64,000 nt of DNA from Xylogone sp. PMI_703 (Eukaryota > Ascomycota > Leotiomycetes): assembly GCA_021399445.1 (NCBI GenBank), contig JAJTUQ010000009.1, positions 1,071,501 to 1,135,500 of the forward strand. The letters are read 5' to 3'. The notes under the pieces were generated by a model. That model was not told the origin of the DNA. It worked only from the letters and a program-made list of their open reading frames with translations, and ran no database searches. Both the position numbers and the translations under genes were made by a program. Below, piece after piece: positions 28,440 through 39,777 of the stretch; the stretch's first letter is position 1; each line of letters starts with the position of its first letter.

Positions 28440-31032
28440 TCACTCCAGTCCGCTCGAAGTTCCAAGAACATTTGGCACAGGGCGTCGCAAGCGCGACCTC
28501 TCCGCAGCTTGCTTCACTGTTGGTGCTGGTCCATTCTCAGCGGGGAATTTCTCGAAATCATAAAATGCTTTATCTAGATTATTGATATTCATATAAGGTG
28601 CCAAGTCAGCGTTGGGATCTCTCAAGGCCTTTGTAAATCCCCGACCAAGGTATGCAAACAGGTTGTGCTAAAGTAATATAGTCAGCATTACTTTTATTAT
28701 GGGAAATGATCAAATGATAATAAAGGAACTTACTGGGTTCATATGCTTTATCTCCCAGTCTTCCCAGCGTGAATTTCTGATCACTGCTTGATAATGTAGT
28801 CCGCTACCTATTTACCATTTGGTCAACTTTTATGGGTAAATTCTGGAGAAAATGAAGGAGACAGACCTGGCCAAACCGAGGCAATGTACCCTGATTTATG
28901 CTTGTACCAGGAGTTGCACGTATCCTCCCAGACAGTACCATGTAACATTGCCTGTGTATGCTCGACAAACAGCTTTGTGGCATCCACTCGTGGAGCTATA
29001 GATCTAATATCTTCAAGTTGAATTTTCTTAATCATGGCGATGGCCAAATCAGTTATAGCAGTGATGGCCGCGGTAAGTGATCCAGAGAGAACTGGGAAGC
29101 TAGGCCCACCATAACCTAAGAGAGGAAAATTAATTGTAAGAAAAAAGCGGAAAATAGCAAATCTTGAATTTAACTCCAGAAGCTATTTAGAAGAGTTCAA
29201 GTTTTCCAAAACTTACGAATATAATTAGGAAACCCTGTAAGTAGAGGTCAGTTGAAGTGCAGAACAAAAGCAGGGCCGTTTACCTGGAACTGAAACCCCG
29301 AAGTATGAATCAGGTCTAGGAGTCAATCTATCTGCCATAGACACCCCCTCCTGCCCGATTATGTGGAAAGATGGTCGATAAGAGGTATCGAATCCTGTAG
29401 CACAAACAATAGTATCAATTCCAGTGACAGTCTTACCATCTGTGCCGACAACACCGTCTGGGAGAATTTTGTGGACACCAGTGAAGTGAACGGTTACGTT
29501 AGGTTGCGCTACAGCATGCATAAACGCTACACCCTATAGTCATACCATATTCAGGACACGTCTTGCGGCAAATATGTGGGTTTTACTGACTGGAGTAGTC
29601 CGCCTGCAACCTACTGCGAAGTCTGGGACGAATCCATCGATCAAATCAGGCCTTTCCAGATGTGTAGTCATGATCTTAGTGGCCTGTTCAACCATGGCTT
29701 GTTGCTCTGGAGAGTTTAAAAACATGCCTTGCCAGAGGCTATTGGCCTAGATTGAAGAACACTTAGCATCTTCTGGTCTGTTCCATAGCATGGAAAAGGC
29801 ACGTGGTAATGAAGACTTACTGATAATTCGTATTCGCGGGCTTTAGCGACAAGCTTCTCTAAATTATTGGCAAGATCCTCCTGTTCTTCGGTGGTAACTG
29901 ATTTATTGTTATTCACATCTAACTATTATGGCTGGATAACTGAACTCACAATATGGTTTTGTCTTGTGTGATATCAAAAATGTTAGCAACTCTCAAGAGA
30001 TTTAACGGGTGTATGCTTACGGTGCTTTGGCCCCTTGATGATGCAAGCCAGGTTCGGGACCTAACGAAGAGATCGATATGTTGAGCATATGATTGGAGAC
30101 TTTAAGGAACGAGTTAGCACATCATTGGCCTGTTAATACCATAGAGTGGACTAGGGTCCTGACCCAGGCGTCGTTTGAACGCTCGATGCTCCCGCCCCAA
30201 TCACCGCCATACGCTTATCCTTCCATTGTTCTGCACCAAAATCTTCTGGCCATGCAGCAGTATGAATGATACGCCCTTTGAAGGTTTCAAGGCCTTCAAT
30301 ATCGGGGATCTTGGAGATGTTGAGAAAGCCTGCTGCATGAAGTAGAACGTCCTACGATCCGATTTAGTAGCTATTCAGATTTCTAGAGAAGAATGGATTG
30401 TATTGTCATACACAATTATCAGAAAATATCTCAGTGGATTCATCTGCATATGTTCTTTCAACCTTCAAAGCCCATTTACCAATATCTTGTGACCAAACTG
30501 CATCGAGAATGCGGCAGTTGAAATGCATATACTTTCGTAGATCAAAAACTCTGCAGACTCGATCAAGATAGTTCCAGATAGCATCGCTCTTTGAATAAAG
30601 CTCCTTCCAGTAGGGCTGCAATTCAAATTAGCTCAGGAACGGAAGAATTTGAAGGTAGGTCGTGCCACAAACATTCAGAGCAAAATCATATACATATGAA
30701 TGACTTGGAACTTCAAAAGATTTCATGTGTTAACTCAGTACTCTCTTGACTTTTCGAAAGCTTTGCAGAGCTCATCTCTCACCATCGCATGCGCAGTTTG
30801 GATATTTATTCTCCAACCATGTCCCCCCTATATCACCGTTTTTCTCATATATAACGTGTTCGACATTTTCGACTTCACGAGCAAGCTTGTATGCAAGGAG
30901 AATGCCGGAGTAGCCTGCCCCAACTGTGACGACTCGCATTCGTCGATTTTGTGGATCTGCGTATGTCACATCAGGGACGGTATAACCCTGGCTGTTGGTA
31001 TGTGGAGGAAGGGATTCCAAAGCAGAGCCCAT
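28440..31032 (-). CDS. Baeyer-Villiger-type flavin monooxygenase, about 12 exons
   Basis: The start is the ATG at 31032 ([11 protein letters not shown]); the frame upstream has only GTG. Exon 1 carries the FAD loop [17 protein letters not shown] and [18 protein letters not shown]. After splicing the frame continues [59 protein letters not shown] (in place of the family's FxGxxxHxxxW/P), [12 protein letters not shown] (second Rossmann loop, NADPH), [41 protein letters not shown] and [12 protein letters not shown]. It ends at 28440. Every junction has a canonical GT/AG pair and the family order is complete, so the gene looks functional. Such enzymes insert oxygen next to a ketone or oxygenate aromatic polyketide intermediates. 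The neighbouring SDRs, EthD and SnoaL proteins fit that kind of pathway. Confidence 0.85.
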
Positions 31033-31525
31033 TGTAGTGATTTCGTTGGGAACAGACACACAAGGTTCATCAAATGACGGAAGAGGAGAAAGATCAGTAG
31101 ACGGAAAATGGCTATAGGGGAGTTAAGAGTCATTATATACGCCGCGAAACTAAGCCTGTATCGAAGATCATTTTGGTTATGTGACCAACCGAGAATAATT
31201 CCTGTCTGTCTCAGAACTCGCCAACCAAAGTCCCGTCGACCCCGGAGGCACGGTTGCATCTTTCCATTTCCACAGATACTTGCTCTAGCTGGCAAGTAAC
31301 TTGCTTAGATCATGACAATAACTGGTGCGGCTTCGAGCCACTATCGGCTGATCGTTTCCTCTCTTCACTTCAGCACTAAGAATCGCTACACGGCAGGTTG
31401 ATCGGAAAGTCATCCAATGCTCTAGGAATTGTTATTCGGAATGACAAATTCGATATTCAGCTAGAAATAGAGCGCAAGATACGAGCCCATTTGAGATCAT
31501 GCTGACAATAATGAAGCCTTTGATC
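31033..31525. other. BVMO promoter region
   Basis: Upstream region of the BVMO gene and the 3' flank of the ankyrin relic. A minus-strand frame to 31295 overlaps exon 1 and is a shadow. No further gene was seen. Confidence 0.4.
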
Positions 31526-32041
31526 TTAACGTCCATTGGCTCCGCATTGGCTCCGCTTTGGCTGCGGCAGCGCTAGTCCTAAAATAGCCCTAGCCTTGCC
31601 GCGCCCGAATGTGCAGTGTTCTTGATAGAACACCCGATAAACCACGTTCACCGCCCTCCGATTGGCTGTGCATGCCGCGCTGTGTAAAGCCGTATTGCCG
31701 GCGTGATTTTGGTGCGTCACTAAGAGACGGGACAGCGCAGAGGATGTCGAGGTTCCCAGCCGCTGCAGCACGATGCACGATTGAGTCTCTGGTGGCGGGG
31801 TCGATGGGCCGCCAGAGCCAGACGACCAGCGTTTATCCTCAAGTAGACATAAGCCATCGAGCCCATGTAGCTTTCCAAGTCGGCTTTTGTCTGCTGTTTC
31901 CACCATAGCCAGCAACTTTTGAGTAACCATCTCAAAAGAATGTACGTTAGGGAGGTCATGCTGGGACTCAAAATCTGCGTGGGGCAAATCGACGTCGGCT
32001 TGCGCCGCACAGGGGGTAGTGGCCGCAGTATGGGTCGACAC
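31526..32041 (-). pseudogene. ankyrin-repeat gene relic
   Basis: Two ankyrin-like units are readable on the minus strand but in different frames: DSIVHRAAAAGNLDILCA in one frame and HQNHAGNTALHSAACTANRR immediately after it in another. The change of frame falls in CTGCGCTGTCCCGTCTC (near 31735). There is no good splice pair and no in-frame ATG at the beginning, and the flanking frames are short. It is best read as a fragment of an ankyrin protein broken by at least one indel. Confidence 0.45.
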
Positions 32042-32857
32042 TTAAGAGCAGGTAGTGCCTCCTGGTACATTGTAAAGGTGGGCAAAGGTGTGAGCCGGGC
32101 GCCGTGGGAAGGTAAGCCTGGATGTTGGAAGAGAAAAGAGGAAGGTAATGAATGTTGGAAGAGGGAGGAGAAGAGAAAAAGGATCGCTGGCCTTGCTTCT
32201 GCAGCCTTCCCGGACATACAGTCCCTCCGACTCTCACCAATGGTTTCGGACCAACTGCCACTTTACTCATACTCATTTTACATAAATTGCATTGTGACAT
32301 GTGTTTTCTGCCCATTTGTATGTATGATAATTTTCAATGTAGGTGTTGGTGTTGGTATTGGTGACACAAACTGAAGTTGCTAGTCTGTTCTTGGTGCCCT
32401 AGTGAATGATACCCCTAATCCCGCATTAGCGTATCCAGCCTGTCGGGGCAATGACAATGGCGGTTCCTCCGCTGAACAGAAATGGCACCTGCTGAAGGAT
32501 ACTGTGGAGGCAGGGTGAATTACCATCTAATTCAGGAGATTTAAACTAAGGCCCTGTATTACGCTATATAGTATACTTGCCGAATGACCACCTCCAGGGA
32601 TTTCGGCCAAAATTGAGTAAGGGGGTGTTTGGATTCAGCTTTTGGATCTAATTTTACCCACTTTTTCTAACTGAAAGCTGAATCCAAACAGGCCCTAAAT
32701 ATTATGTAAATAGTATTTTGTTTCTGAAGAGTGATGTCGAGATCACATCATTTAACTATAGGTTTATTTGTAAACGCTTGTTAAGTCTCTTAGGAAAATT
32801 CGTTCCCATCTTTGGCCCTACACTTCCTCTCTGCTGCATATCTTCCTGATCGAGCAT
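32042..32857. other. intergenic containing a mini inverted-repeat element
   Basis: No gene was seen. Microrepeats GGTGTTGGTGTTGGTATTGG occur near 32341. The small TIR element at 32621-32695 is listed separately. 32750-32857 is the 3' flank of the SDR gene. Confidence 0.45.
32621..32695. mobile_element. very short MITE with PIF/Harbinger-like ends
   Basis: The left end GGGGGTGTTTGGATTCAGC (from 32621) is the reverse complement, with two differences, of the right end GCTGAATCCAAACAGGCCC (to 32695). The arms of 22 bp flank only about 31 nt, and the trinucleotide TAA lies directly outside both ends, as expected for a 3-bp target duplication. GGGCCTGTTTGGATT-type ends with TAA/TTA duplications are known from PIF/Harbinger-related MITEs; the assignment here is by resemblance. 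No transposase is in the window. Confidence 0.65.
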
Positions 32858-33764
32858 TTACCAAGCTTGCTGGTTACCATCGTGACCCCACATCTTGCCG
32901 CCGTGTGTCTCCTTAGTAGCTGCATCAAGCACACTGATCATGCCGTTGATAGAATCCTCCAGCTTGACAGGAGCCTCAGGGAGGCCAAAGGCTTGAGCGC
33001 TCGAATTACCACCCTCCGTCTGGACCCAACTAAAGGCGAAGAATCAGCGAAAGCAGCGGTTGATGGGGGGGTGGTATGGTTCGAAGCTTACCACGGTTCC
33101 TGGACCCAAGCAGCAATCTTCTCTTCTTCGGCATTGATGCGCTTGGTGATCCAGTGGACAGCGGCTTTCGAAGGTGCGTAAACTGCATTGGGAACGGGGT
33201 GTTGGTTCCTAAATGCGTCAGTTATATATATTACTCCGTAAAGAATCGTACTTACTACAAACAGAGTTAGTCGGCCGGACGTTCGTTTTCAAGGAGACAA
33301 AGGAGCGCACTTACCTCCAACCATCCCGCTGAAGAGCCCATAGTCAACCACTTCGGATTGGCGGACTTTCGTAGCAGCGGGACCGTAGCTTGGTACAGTA
33401 AAACGACACCGTAAACATTGACCGCCATATGTTCCTTCAAGTCAGGAAGCTTAACGTCTGCCACTGCGGGAAAGACAGCGGCGATGCCCGCGTTGGCGAT
33501 TACAATGTCTAGATGGTCGATGCCTTGTGCCTCGAGTTCCTTGATAGCCGCGGCTGGGTCGGACTCGCTCTTGGAGTCGATCTTGACGACGATGAGCTTG
33601 GTGCCCGCGCCCTTGGGTAAATCGTCTAGGGACTTGGATGGCACGTCGGCGGGATTACGGACGGCTGCGATGACGGTGTGGTTCGGTCTGGACAGATAGA
33701 CGGAGGCGAGGCCCCTCCCCAAGCCCCTACTGGCACCGGAAATCAGGACGACCGTGGACGACAT
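32858..33764 (-). CDS. short-chain dehydrogenase/reductase, norsolorinic-acid-ketoreductase-like
   Basis: ATG at 33764; the stop is TAA at 32858. Exon 1 has the SDR cofactor loop ISGASRGLGRGLASVYL, IVIANAGIA (NAG motif) and the catalytic-Ser region MGSSAGW. Exon 2 (33208-33092) has the catalytic YAPSKAAVHWITKR. Exon 3 has WVQTEGGNSSAQAFGLP and the C-terminal KMWGHDGNQQAW. The overall pattern is that of the AflD (Nor-1)-like fungal SDRs, which reduce ketones of aromatic polyketides with NADPH. Oddity: with the obvious donor GTAAGT at 33314 and acceptor TTTAG at 33209, the two reading frames do not join in phase. A weak donor (GTTGGA, 6 nt earlier) would restore phase; otherwise one small indel must be assumed. 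So the gene may be subtly broken. Confidence 0.75.
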
Positions 33765-34476
33765 GATGTTCGTACGTTGGGTATAAAAGTAACGGGATGA
33801 TATTTTTGAAAATAGCGAGTGAGTGTCGGAGCGGGCACGGCATCGTATGGGACTGTAGCCATATTTAAGGGCAGAGCGAGTTTGGTGTTGGTGTTGGTGT
33901 TGGTTTTGTTGCGTTAGGTATTGTTGGCATTATCATTATTCAGCCGCCTCCTCCTCCTCCTCCTCTATCTTTCTTTGTCCGTGTCTCTGTCTGTCGTGGG
34001 TGCGGTGGTGACAAACCCAGATCACATCAGATCAGCTGATCGGCAGATCGTTGGCCCGCCAGGAGCTCGGCGTGCGGGAGATAATCCCGTTCTCCTTCCT
34101 GAACTGTCCTTAGTGGATGGCACTTACCTAGTTAGGCAAAGTGAGGATCTCTACTTTCGTATCGTAGGCATTAAGGTTAACCTATCAGTAGCTGCACGTA
34201 AGCTTGCATGACAAGATGGCATGCACAATAATACCGGTAGTTACTCAGATTTAACATAGTTATACCATCAGGGATGGGACAGACCCGGTGTCAGCAGCCG
34301 CCCATACAAAAGAAGTTCAAGATCCTGGTATGATTAGCAAAATTTTATACAGGTTACCCCTGATCAGCACATCAATGCCGGATAAGTATATTCGCTCTAT
34401 AAAGTAAACTACAACCGTCAATATGGTAAATTTCCTGCCGTCAGGACCATGAAGAACGAACATCTAGCTTCCACAC
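33765..34476. other. SDR promoter region with microsatellites
   Basis: Upstream of the SDR gene there are (GGTGTT)n near 33880 and (CTC)n near 33945. No gene was recognised before the P450 relic. Confidence 0.4.
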
Positions 34477-34879
34477 CTAGGACCGGTTGCCCGAATTAAT
34501 CCCAATGAGGTTCACATCAGCGACCCAGCTGTCTTTCACGAGATATATAAGCAAAATACGCACTTCACCAAAGACCCCGTAACATATGCACTGGAAATGC
34601 CCAATGCCATAACTATGACAGCAAGTTGATGCACACAAAGTGAAGAGGCAAACGCTCGACCCGTGCTTCTCAAAGCGGCGCGTGAATACCATGGAGGACG
34701 GCCTGTATGAAGAGCTGGAGCTGCTCTTCGCCAAGATCTCCGAGTATGGGAACCGAGGCGAGGAAGTACCTGTCCAAGAGTTGTACTATTATTGCTATCC
34801 CCTCCGCTGGTGGAAATGGCTCACACTTATTCAATGTGCACCCGTACTTGTGCAAGCAACCGATAGGGGGGTTCACATT
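34477..34879 (+). pseudogene. cytochrome P450 relic (N-terminal third)
   Basis: The frame from 34477 reads LGPVARINPNEVHISDPAVF and HEIYKQNTHFTKDP, a typical stretch before the B/C helices of fungal P450s. After an extra nucleotide near 34624 the match continues in the next frame: VKRQTLDPCFSKRRVNTMED, the C-helix region (usually R-x-x-L-x-P-F-F-S-K-R-R-V), then LYEELELLFAKISEYGNRGE. It stops matching near 34800. No I-helix, ExxR or haem-binding Cys motif follows; the next 400 bases are AT-rich. This is a truncated, frameshifted remnant inside the tailoring-enzyme island. Confidence 0.6.
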
Positions 34880-35299
34880 TGATTAGAGTAAATATTATTA
34901 ATCAAGTATTATAAAGTTATAATAATCTTTTTAATAAGACTTTTTATGACATAATAATACTTTATAATGATTGTACTTAAACTTTAATTTAAACTTTATA
35001 AGCTCTGGTTATCAGCGATTTGCAAGTGGATTTAGGTCTGCCCTTGATTGGCTAAATAACTTTCATAGGTACTTTCAGCACACGGGCAACGAGATTAGTA
35101 AATCTACTGCTTGAGGCTGTGATGATTTTACTGGCGGAAAACAAGGAGATTTAGGTGGATTGAGGTCTGACCTTCCTAAATTCAAACCTCTGCTTAGTTC
35201 GAAGAATATGGACATTCACACAAAATTCTGCAGCTATATTGCATTGCATATGACATACTTGGAGTCTCAATTAGAAATAAAATACATTAAATTAATGAT
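34880..35299. other. AT-rich spacer
   Basis: Extremely AT-rich, especially 34880-35000, with imperfect inverted repeats of AATACTTTATAA type. This is where the rest of the P450 gene would be expected. Nothing is left that can be recognised. Confidence 0.45.
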
Positions 35300-36306
35300 T
35301 TAGTACTCTGCCATCTTTCCTCCATCTGCCATTATCATCGAGCCGTGAATATAGCTAGACAAGGAGCTACTAAGAAGCACACATATATCTCCAATTTCCT
35401 CTGGTAATGCCAAGCGGCCTAATGGAGGATCTACGATCTGGCGCAGTGCACCTGATTCTGGACTCAAGGCACTTGTCAACTGCTTACGTTGCAGAAGCAT
35501 CGGGGTTTCTACGAATCCGGGGCAGATTGCATTGATACGAATCCCGTCTCGGCTATGATCAATCGCAAATGATCTCGTAAGCCCAACAACTGCATGTTTA
35601 GATGCGACATATGGCATGATTGCTGGAATTGCAGATAAGCCACATGTTGATGCAATGTTCACAATACTGCCTCTTTGTGCCCTTCGATCGCTAATTGGCA
35701 GAGATGTGACTGTGGGCGTCTGAGTCAACATAGCCTTTACTTCAGCCTGCATACAAAGCAAAATTCCTCGAGCATTTATTGCTTGAACGCTGTCATACTC
35801 GGAAAGGTCGTAGTCTGCAGCCTGAGAACGATTTCGACAGGATATCTGCTACGTTAGGTTCACCACTTCTGTGTAGTTAACGAGACTTACACCTGCAACA
35901 TTTGCTGCTGTTGAGAATATGACTATTAGAGTTTGAAGAAGCTTCCTGTTTGATGTGCACCTACCATAGTCTAGGCCGCCAAAAGTCTTTACTGTCTGAT
36001 CTACCATCAATGTAACAGATGCGGGGTCGGAAACGTCAGTTGAAATCTCCAATATCTTGACATTGGGAAATTCATCTTTGATAAGGCCTGCAGTCTCCCG
36101 CAGACCTGACGCGTTTAGGTCCGCAATGCTCAGATTACTACAACCTGCTCGAGCATATGATTGTGCTGTGGCTCGACCAATACCCGAACCTAATGTGACA
36201 AACTGCGCTAAGCATGAGTTTCTCGGCCGAGAACAAAAAAAGAGAAGAAATTATGTGGTGTGTTACCTGCACCTGTGATCAGAGCAGTTCCTTTTAATAA
36301 AGCCAT
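35300..36306 (-). CDS. short-chain dehydrogenase/reductase, 4 exons
   Basis: ATG at 36306 (MALLKGTALITGAG). The first intron splits the cofactor loop, which reads ITGAGSGIGRATAQSYARAG after splicing. Next come ADLNASG, STDVSDPASVTLMVDQ, AANVAG (NAG-like; a tiny exon between two introns), VNIASTCGL (catalytic Ser) and PYVASKHAVVGLTRSFA (Tyr-x-x-x-Lys). Then NAICPGFVETPM and the end SSYIHGSMIMADGGKMAEY at 35300. All classical SDR motifs are present and in order, so it looks functional. It is an NAD(P)-dependent oxidoreductase; the substrate is unknown. Its position between the EthD gene and the other SDR suggests a shared pathway. Confidence 0.85.
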
Positions 36307-36788
36307 AATTAGGACGAAGAGCCCACGATATCCTGTCCAAAAGAACAGCCAGTAAACAACGTAAAACTATAAATCTCTTGTAACGCGAAACAGGATATAT
36401 ATGCGCTCTGGTCCAGTCACTGACTTGTTCGCAAACGGCCAATTTTACGAGGCAGGATGGGGGTTATGCCAACTCAGTCCGGAATTGACATATTCCCGCC
36501 AAATTTGGCGTTCCGAACTCGGGTCGCGTTCCAGCATAGTGCTGCTATATAGAAGGGTGATTCCGAAACAGTACGGATACACCTTAAAGATTGGGATATC
36601 ATCAGCTTTGCGCTGAATGTTTGTTCATGAAATAAGGATTATCAAATCTTACTGGTAAGTAGAGCCGAATAATGAATGGTGGCGGAGCTATCTATCTTTT
36701 TTATCTTAAATAGACCATTTCTCGACAAACACAAAACGATTTCATTTTCACCGCGAATTCTAACATAAGATATTCATCTCTTCGCTAC
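36307..36788. other. intergenic, SDR promoter
   Basis: About 0.5 kb upstream of the SDR and downstream of the EthD gene. The small frames here show no resemblance to a family. Confidence 0.45.
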
Positions 36789-37109
36789 CTATATGCCGCC
36801 AACAAAGTCCCCCATCAGGAGCAACGGCCTCTTGTTGCTGAAGCTTTGTAGATCAGCACGCACTTCGGCGCCTTCTTGACTTCCGAAAGCTTCCTTGATA
36901 CGATCGCCATTCTCCCACATACAGGTAGCACCGACGCTGTATTTTTTGCTCCCATCCAATGAGGTAGTGAAATTTATTACTTTCCATTCTTTCAGCCCGT
37001 ATTTCGTGAACTTTTCCTGCATTAATGGCATATGTTTTTCAAGATAATATGACATGTCGAATGTTGCGTCGGGGTCAGCCGGATAAAGGATCACAGATAC
37101 AAATGCCAT
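36789..37109 (-). CDS. EthD-domain small protein, 106 aa
   Basis: Single exon from ATG at 37109. MAFVSVILYPADPDATFDMS, then YYLEKHMPLMQEKFTKYGLK, is the characteristic start of the EthD family (dimeric alpha/beta-barrel, ferredoxin-like), and DLQSFSNKRPLLLMGDFVG is its typical end. The length is normal for the family. In fungi such proteins are found in aromatic-polyketide clusters as small cyclase/dehydratase- or decarboxylase-like partners; the exact reaction here cannot be told. It is divergently arranged with the Zn2Cys6 regulator 0.6 kb away. Confidence 0.85.
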   Translation of the reverse strand: MAFVSVILYPADPDATFDMSYYLEKHMPLMQEKFTKYGLKEWKVINFTTSLDGSKKYSVGATCMWENGDRIKEAFGSQEGAEVRADLQSFSNKRPLLLMGDFVGGI

Positions 37110-37719
37110 TATTGCTATATATTGTGCCCTCTGGTTCTGAATATCTCCTGAAAGGATATTATGTAAAGTAGCTATATAAATCTATTAGTACGAGCAGTGG
37201 ATTACGATATCAAACCCGTACAAACCTTGGAATAACGAACGGTCGATGCTTTTAAAGATATAAGTCAGGAAATCTTAATAAACTTTGAAGGCCAGACAAG
37301 CATTAACATTCAACTATAATCATTCTTGCTATAGCTATTTACCAGTATGGAATATATAGTCAGAAAGAGGATACGGAAGGAATTTCGGAGGGATACACTA
37401 CGTTATACCCAAACACTGAGAATTCCGGTTCCGCCGGAATGTCTGTTACAATCCCACGGGATACGATTCCACCCAGTCCCGCATTTTGTATTATGCCCTG
37501 TATAGTCTCAACAACTTTCTCGTTTGAATCCATACTGGAAGAATCGTACATTGACTCAGCCAAGTACGCTCGGTACACCCGGTACGAATGGTCCTGCCTG
37601 CTTACCCCTCACACCCCTCCTCTCGGTTCGGGATTGGGCGCATACGGTATTCAATTTCATGGGACAATGAGCTTTGTTATTAGGAGAAAGATATCAAAAT
37701 CATACTAAGAGGTATAAAT
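37110..37719. promoter_or_regulatory. divergent promoter region between EthD gene and regulator
   Basis: A 0.6-kb spacer serves two divergent genes. CCGGTTCCGCCGGAA near 37425 and CGGTACACCCGG near 37570 contain inverted CGG half-sites, the kind of motif bound by Zn2Cys6 dimers. Self-regulation by the adjacent factor is a hypothesis. A 72-codon minus-strand frame here (37578-37360) has no family resemblance. Confidence 0.4.
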
Positions 37720-39505
37720 ATGCCAGGTGCTCGGTCTATAAAGGGTTGCTATACCTGCCGCATTCGCAAGAAAAAATGTGATGAACAACGGCCTGTCTGC
37801 GTTAATTGTAGCTCTCGAGGCATTCTATGCCATGGTTCCAATTTCAAGCCTGATTGGCTAGGAAGATCACAAAGCATCTCACGAGAGAAACTGAAGGACA
37901 TTCCTGAAGTTAGGGACATCAGGTATGCCGCAGAGAGGAATTACAAGGCTCGAAGGTCTCCTTGGACAGAGTATCGTGGTAAGCATGGAGCACACCAAGC
38001 CAGATGCTCCACACCGTCCGGGAGACGTGCTTTGATACCAGAGCCACTTGCCGAATTGTCAATAACAGGGACTATCGCTTCAAATATATTTTTAAGTCAC
38101 CCTCGACCAAAAGCGAGCAGTGACAGCCTTGGTATGCATTCACTTCCTCTGGATCACTTGTGGTGGGATGCCGGCCTCAAACAAGTAGCCAAGATTTGGG
38201 ATAATAGAGATCTGGATCTACTTGTATTTTATTTCGAAATGGTGGTTCCAAATCAATTTTATAGCACTGAGAATCTCTATGATTTATTTCTGAAGGTCCT
38301 ATCAGAGTCAGAGCTTCTGTATAACGTCTGTCTCAATATCAGTTCTTACTGTCGAGATGTGCCTAGGACTGGCAACCTTAAGTTCGATGAAACTGACGGC
38401 GCCTTCAGTGAAGAGACACGAGAACGTAATAATATGGCACTTATCGCAATGCAAAACCAACTTAGTAACTTAGTGAAGCTCCATGGTCAAGAGCTTTTGA
38501 CTGCCGAGGTTCGGACCTTAGCGTCAATGATTGAGATGCTCTCCTTAGAGGTAGGTCTCGTCCTTTGTGTATGTCCGGGTCTCCATCTATGCCTTTCTGC
38601 TGACTTATACAAAGGTAATTCGCTCCATGGAAGGCCACTGGGAGATGCATCAGCAGGCTTCACGCACATTATTATCAATCATCAATGATAATAATCTAGA
38701 TGTGTCGTCAAATACAAGTACTCTTAATGGTCAGCTTCAGCATCTCTTCACTGATCAAAACTATGTGACAAGCTATGATGGGCGCATTCTCCGACTTTTT
38801 GCTACAGTCTTTGTGTGGATTGATATCATATCTAGGGCTACTTTTGCTCCTAAAACTTTCGCTCTACCGGGGTTCGACTACCTAGGTTTACTTCAATCTG
38901 GAATTTTGCAAACTGATAAAGTAAACGGATGTCAAAACTGGGCTATGATGACTATATTTGACATTGCTGCTCTGGAGGAATATAAAACAAAGGCACAAAC
39001 AAGCGGTTGCTTAAGTTATCCAACCCTTATTAAGCTAGGAAACCAGGTTCAGGCAAACCTTTGCAATAGAACTGCTGAGCTCCTCGCTCAAAGATCCTCA
39101 TTAGACGGCCTAGAAGCGGACACTAGCCTTATCACAGAAATGTTTGCTCGCGCTGCACTCATCTATTTACATGTGGTCCTATCAGGGCCATATATTCATA
39201 TACCGGAAATCCAGGATGCTGTTACGGAAGCGTTACGCGCATTCCAAGAGTTCCCTCCACGATTGATACTGCGCATTTCATGGCCAATTTGTATAATGGG
39301 GTGCATGGCATCTTTCCCCCAAGAGGACCAAATTCGCAACATAATCCTAGGGGCGATAAAGTCGAATAAAGTGGTGGGAACAGTTCGGAAAGGACTTAGG
39401 ATCATAGAAGAATGCTGGTCACTGAGACGGAAGTTAAACTCATCTCAGGGGTGTGATTGGCATACCGCCATGGAAAGCCTCAAGATGAGAGTATTATTGA
39501 TCTGA
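37720..39505 (+). CDS. Zn2Cys6 transcription factor, 573 aa, 2 exons
   Basis: ATG at 37720. Residues 10-37 (GCYTCRIRKKKCDEQRPVC, then NC and ILC) give the six-cysteine pattern C-x2-C-x6-C-x6-C-x2-C-x6-C of the fungal binuclear zinc cluster, with the basic Arg-Lys-Lys-Lys between Cys 2 and 3. A 64-nt intron (38551-38614) joins exon 2 in phase (LSLE|VIRSMEGHWEMHQQASRTLL). The rest matches the fungal-specific C-terminal regulatory region in style (LPGFDYLGLL, LYNVCLNISSYCRD, AALIYLHVVLSGPY). Its place among the SDR, EthD, CVNH and BVMO genes makes it the best candidate for the cluster's pathway-specific activator. Confidence 0.9.
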
Positions 39506-39777
39506 AACCGATTTCAAGCCTGATATAATGAATCTGGACATTCGGCCAGATAATGAGTCTTTATTTCGGTCCTGGCGACCCGAGAATTAGCATTCACTGA
39601 GACGATTCTTCAAATTATAATCAATATTCTGCTTGATACCGAGCATCGTTGTATTCATTAACTATTCTTTCTACATAATAACTCATCCCAGCTTCATCTA
39701 TTTGTGTGCATGAGAGTTGTTATTGTTATCATCTCAAGGATGACAATAAGTCATAACTTTCCACGTAGGCAATGTTA
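39506..39777. terminator. convergent 3' ends of regulator and CVNH genes
   Basis: A short AT-rich spacer between two converging genes. Both polyadenylation regions must lie here; no specific signal can be assigned. Confidence 0.3.

Noticed and set aside
30966..31295. 109-codon frame at the 5' end of the BVMO
   Set aside because: Different frame from the FAD-binding exon; no resemblance to any family.
34880..35000. AT-rich imperfect inverted repeats
   Set aside because: Such matches are expected by chance in sequence of this composition; no target duplication.
37360..37578. 72-codon minus-strand frame between EthD gene and regulator
   Set aside because: It lies in the divergent promoter and shows no family resemblance or splice signals.
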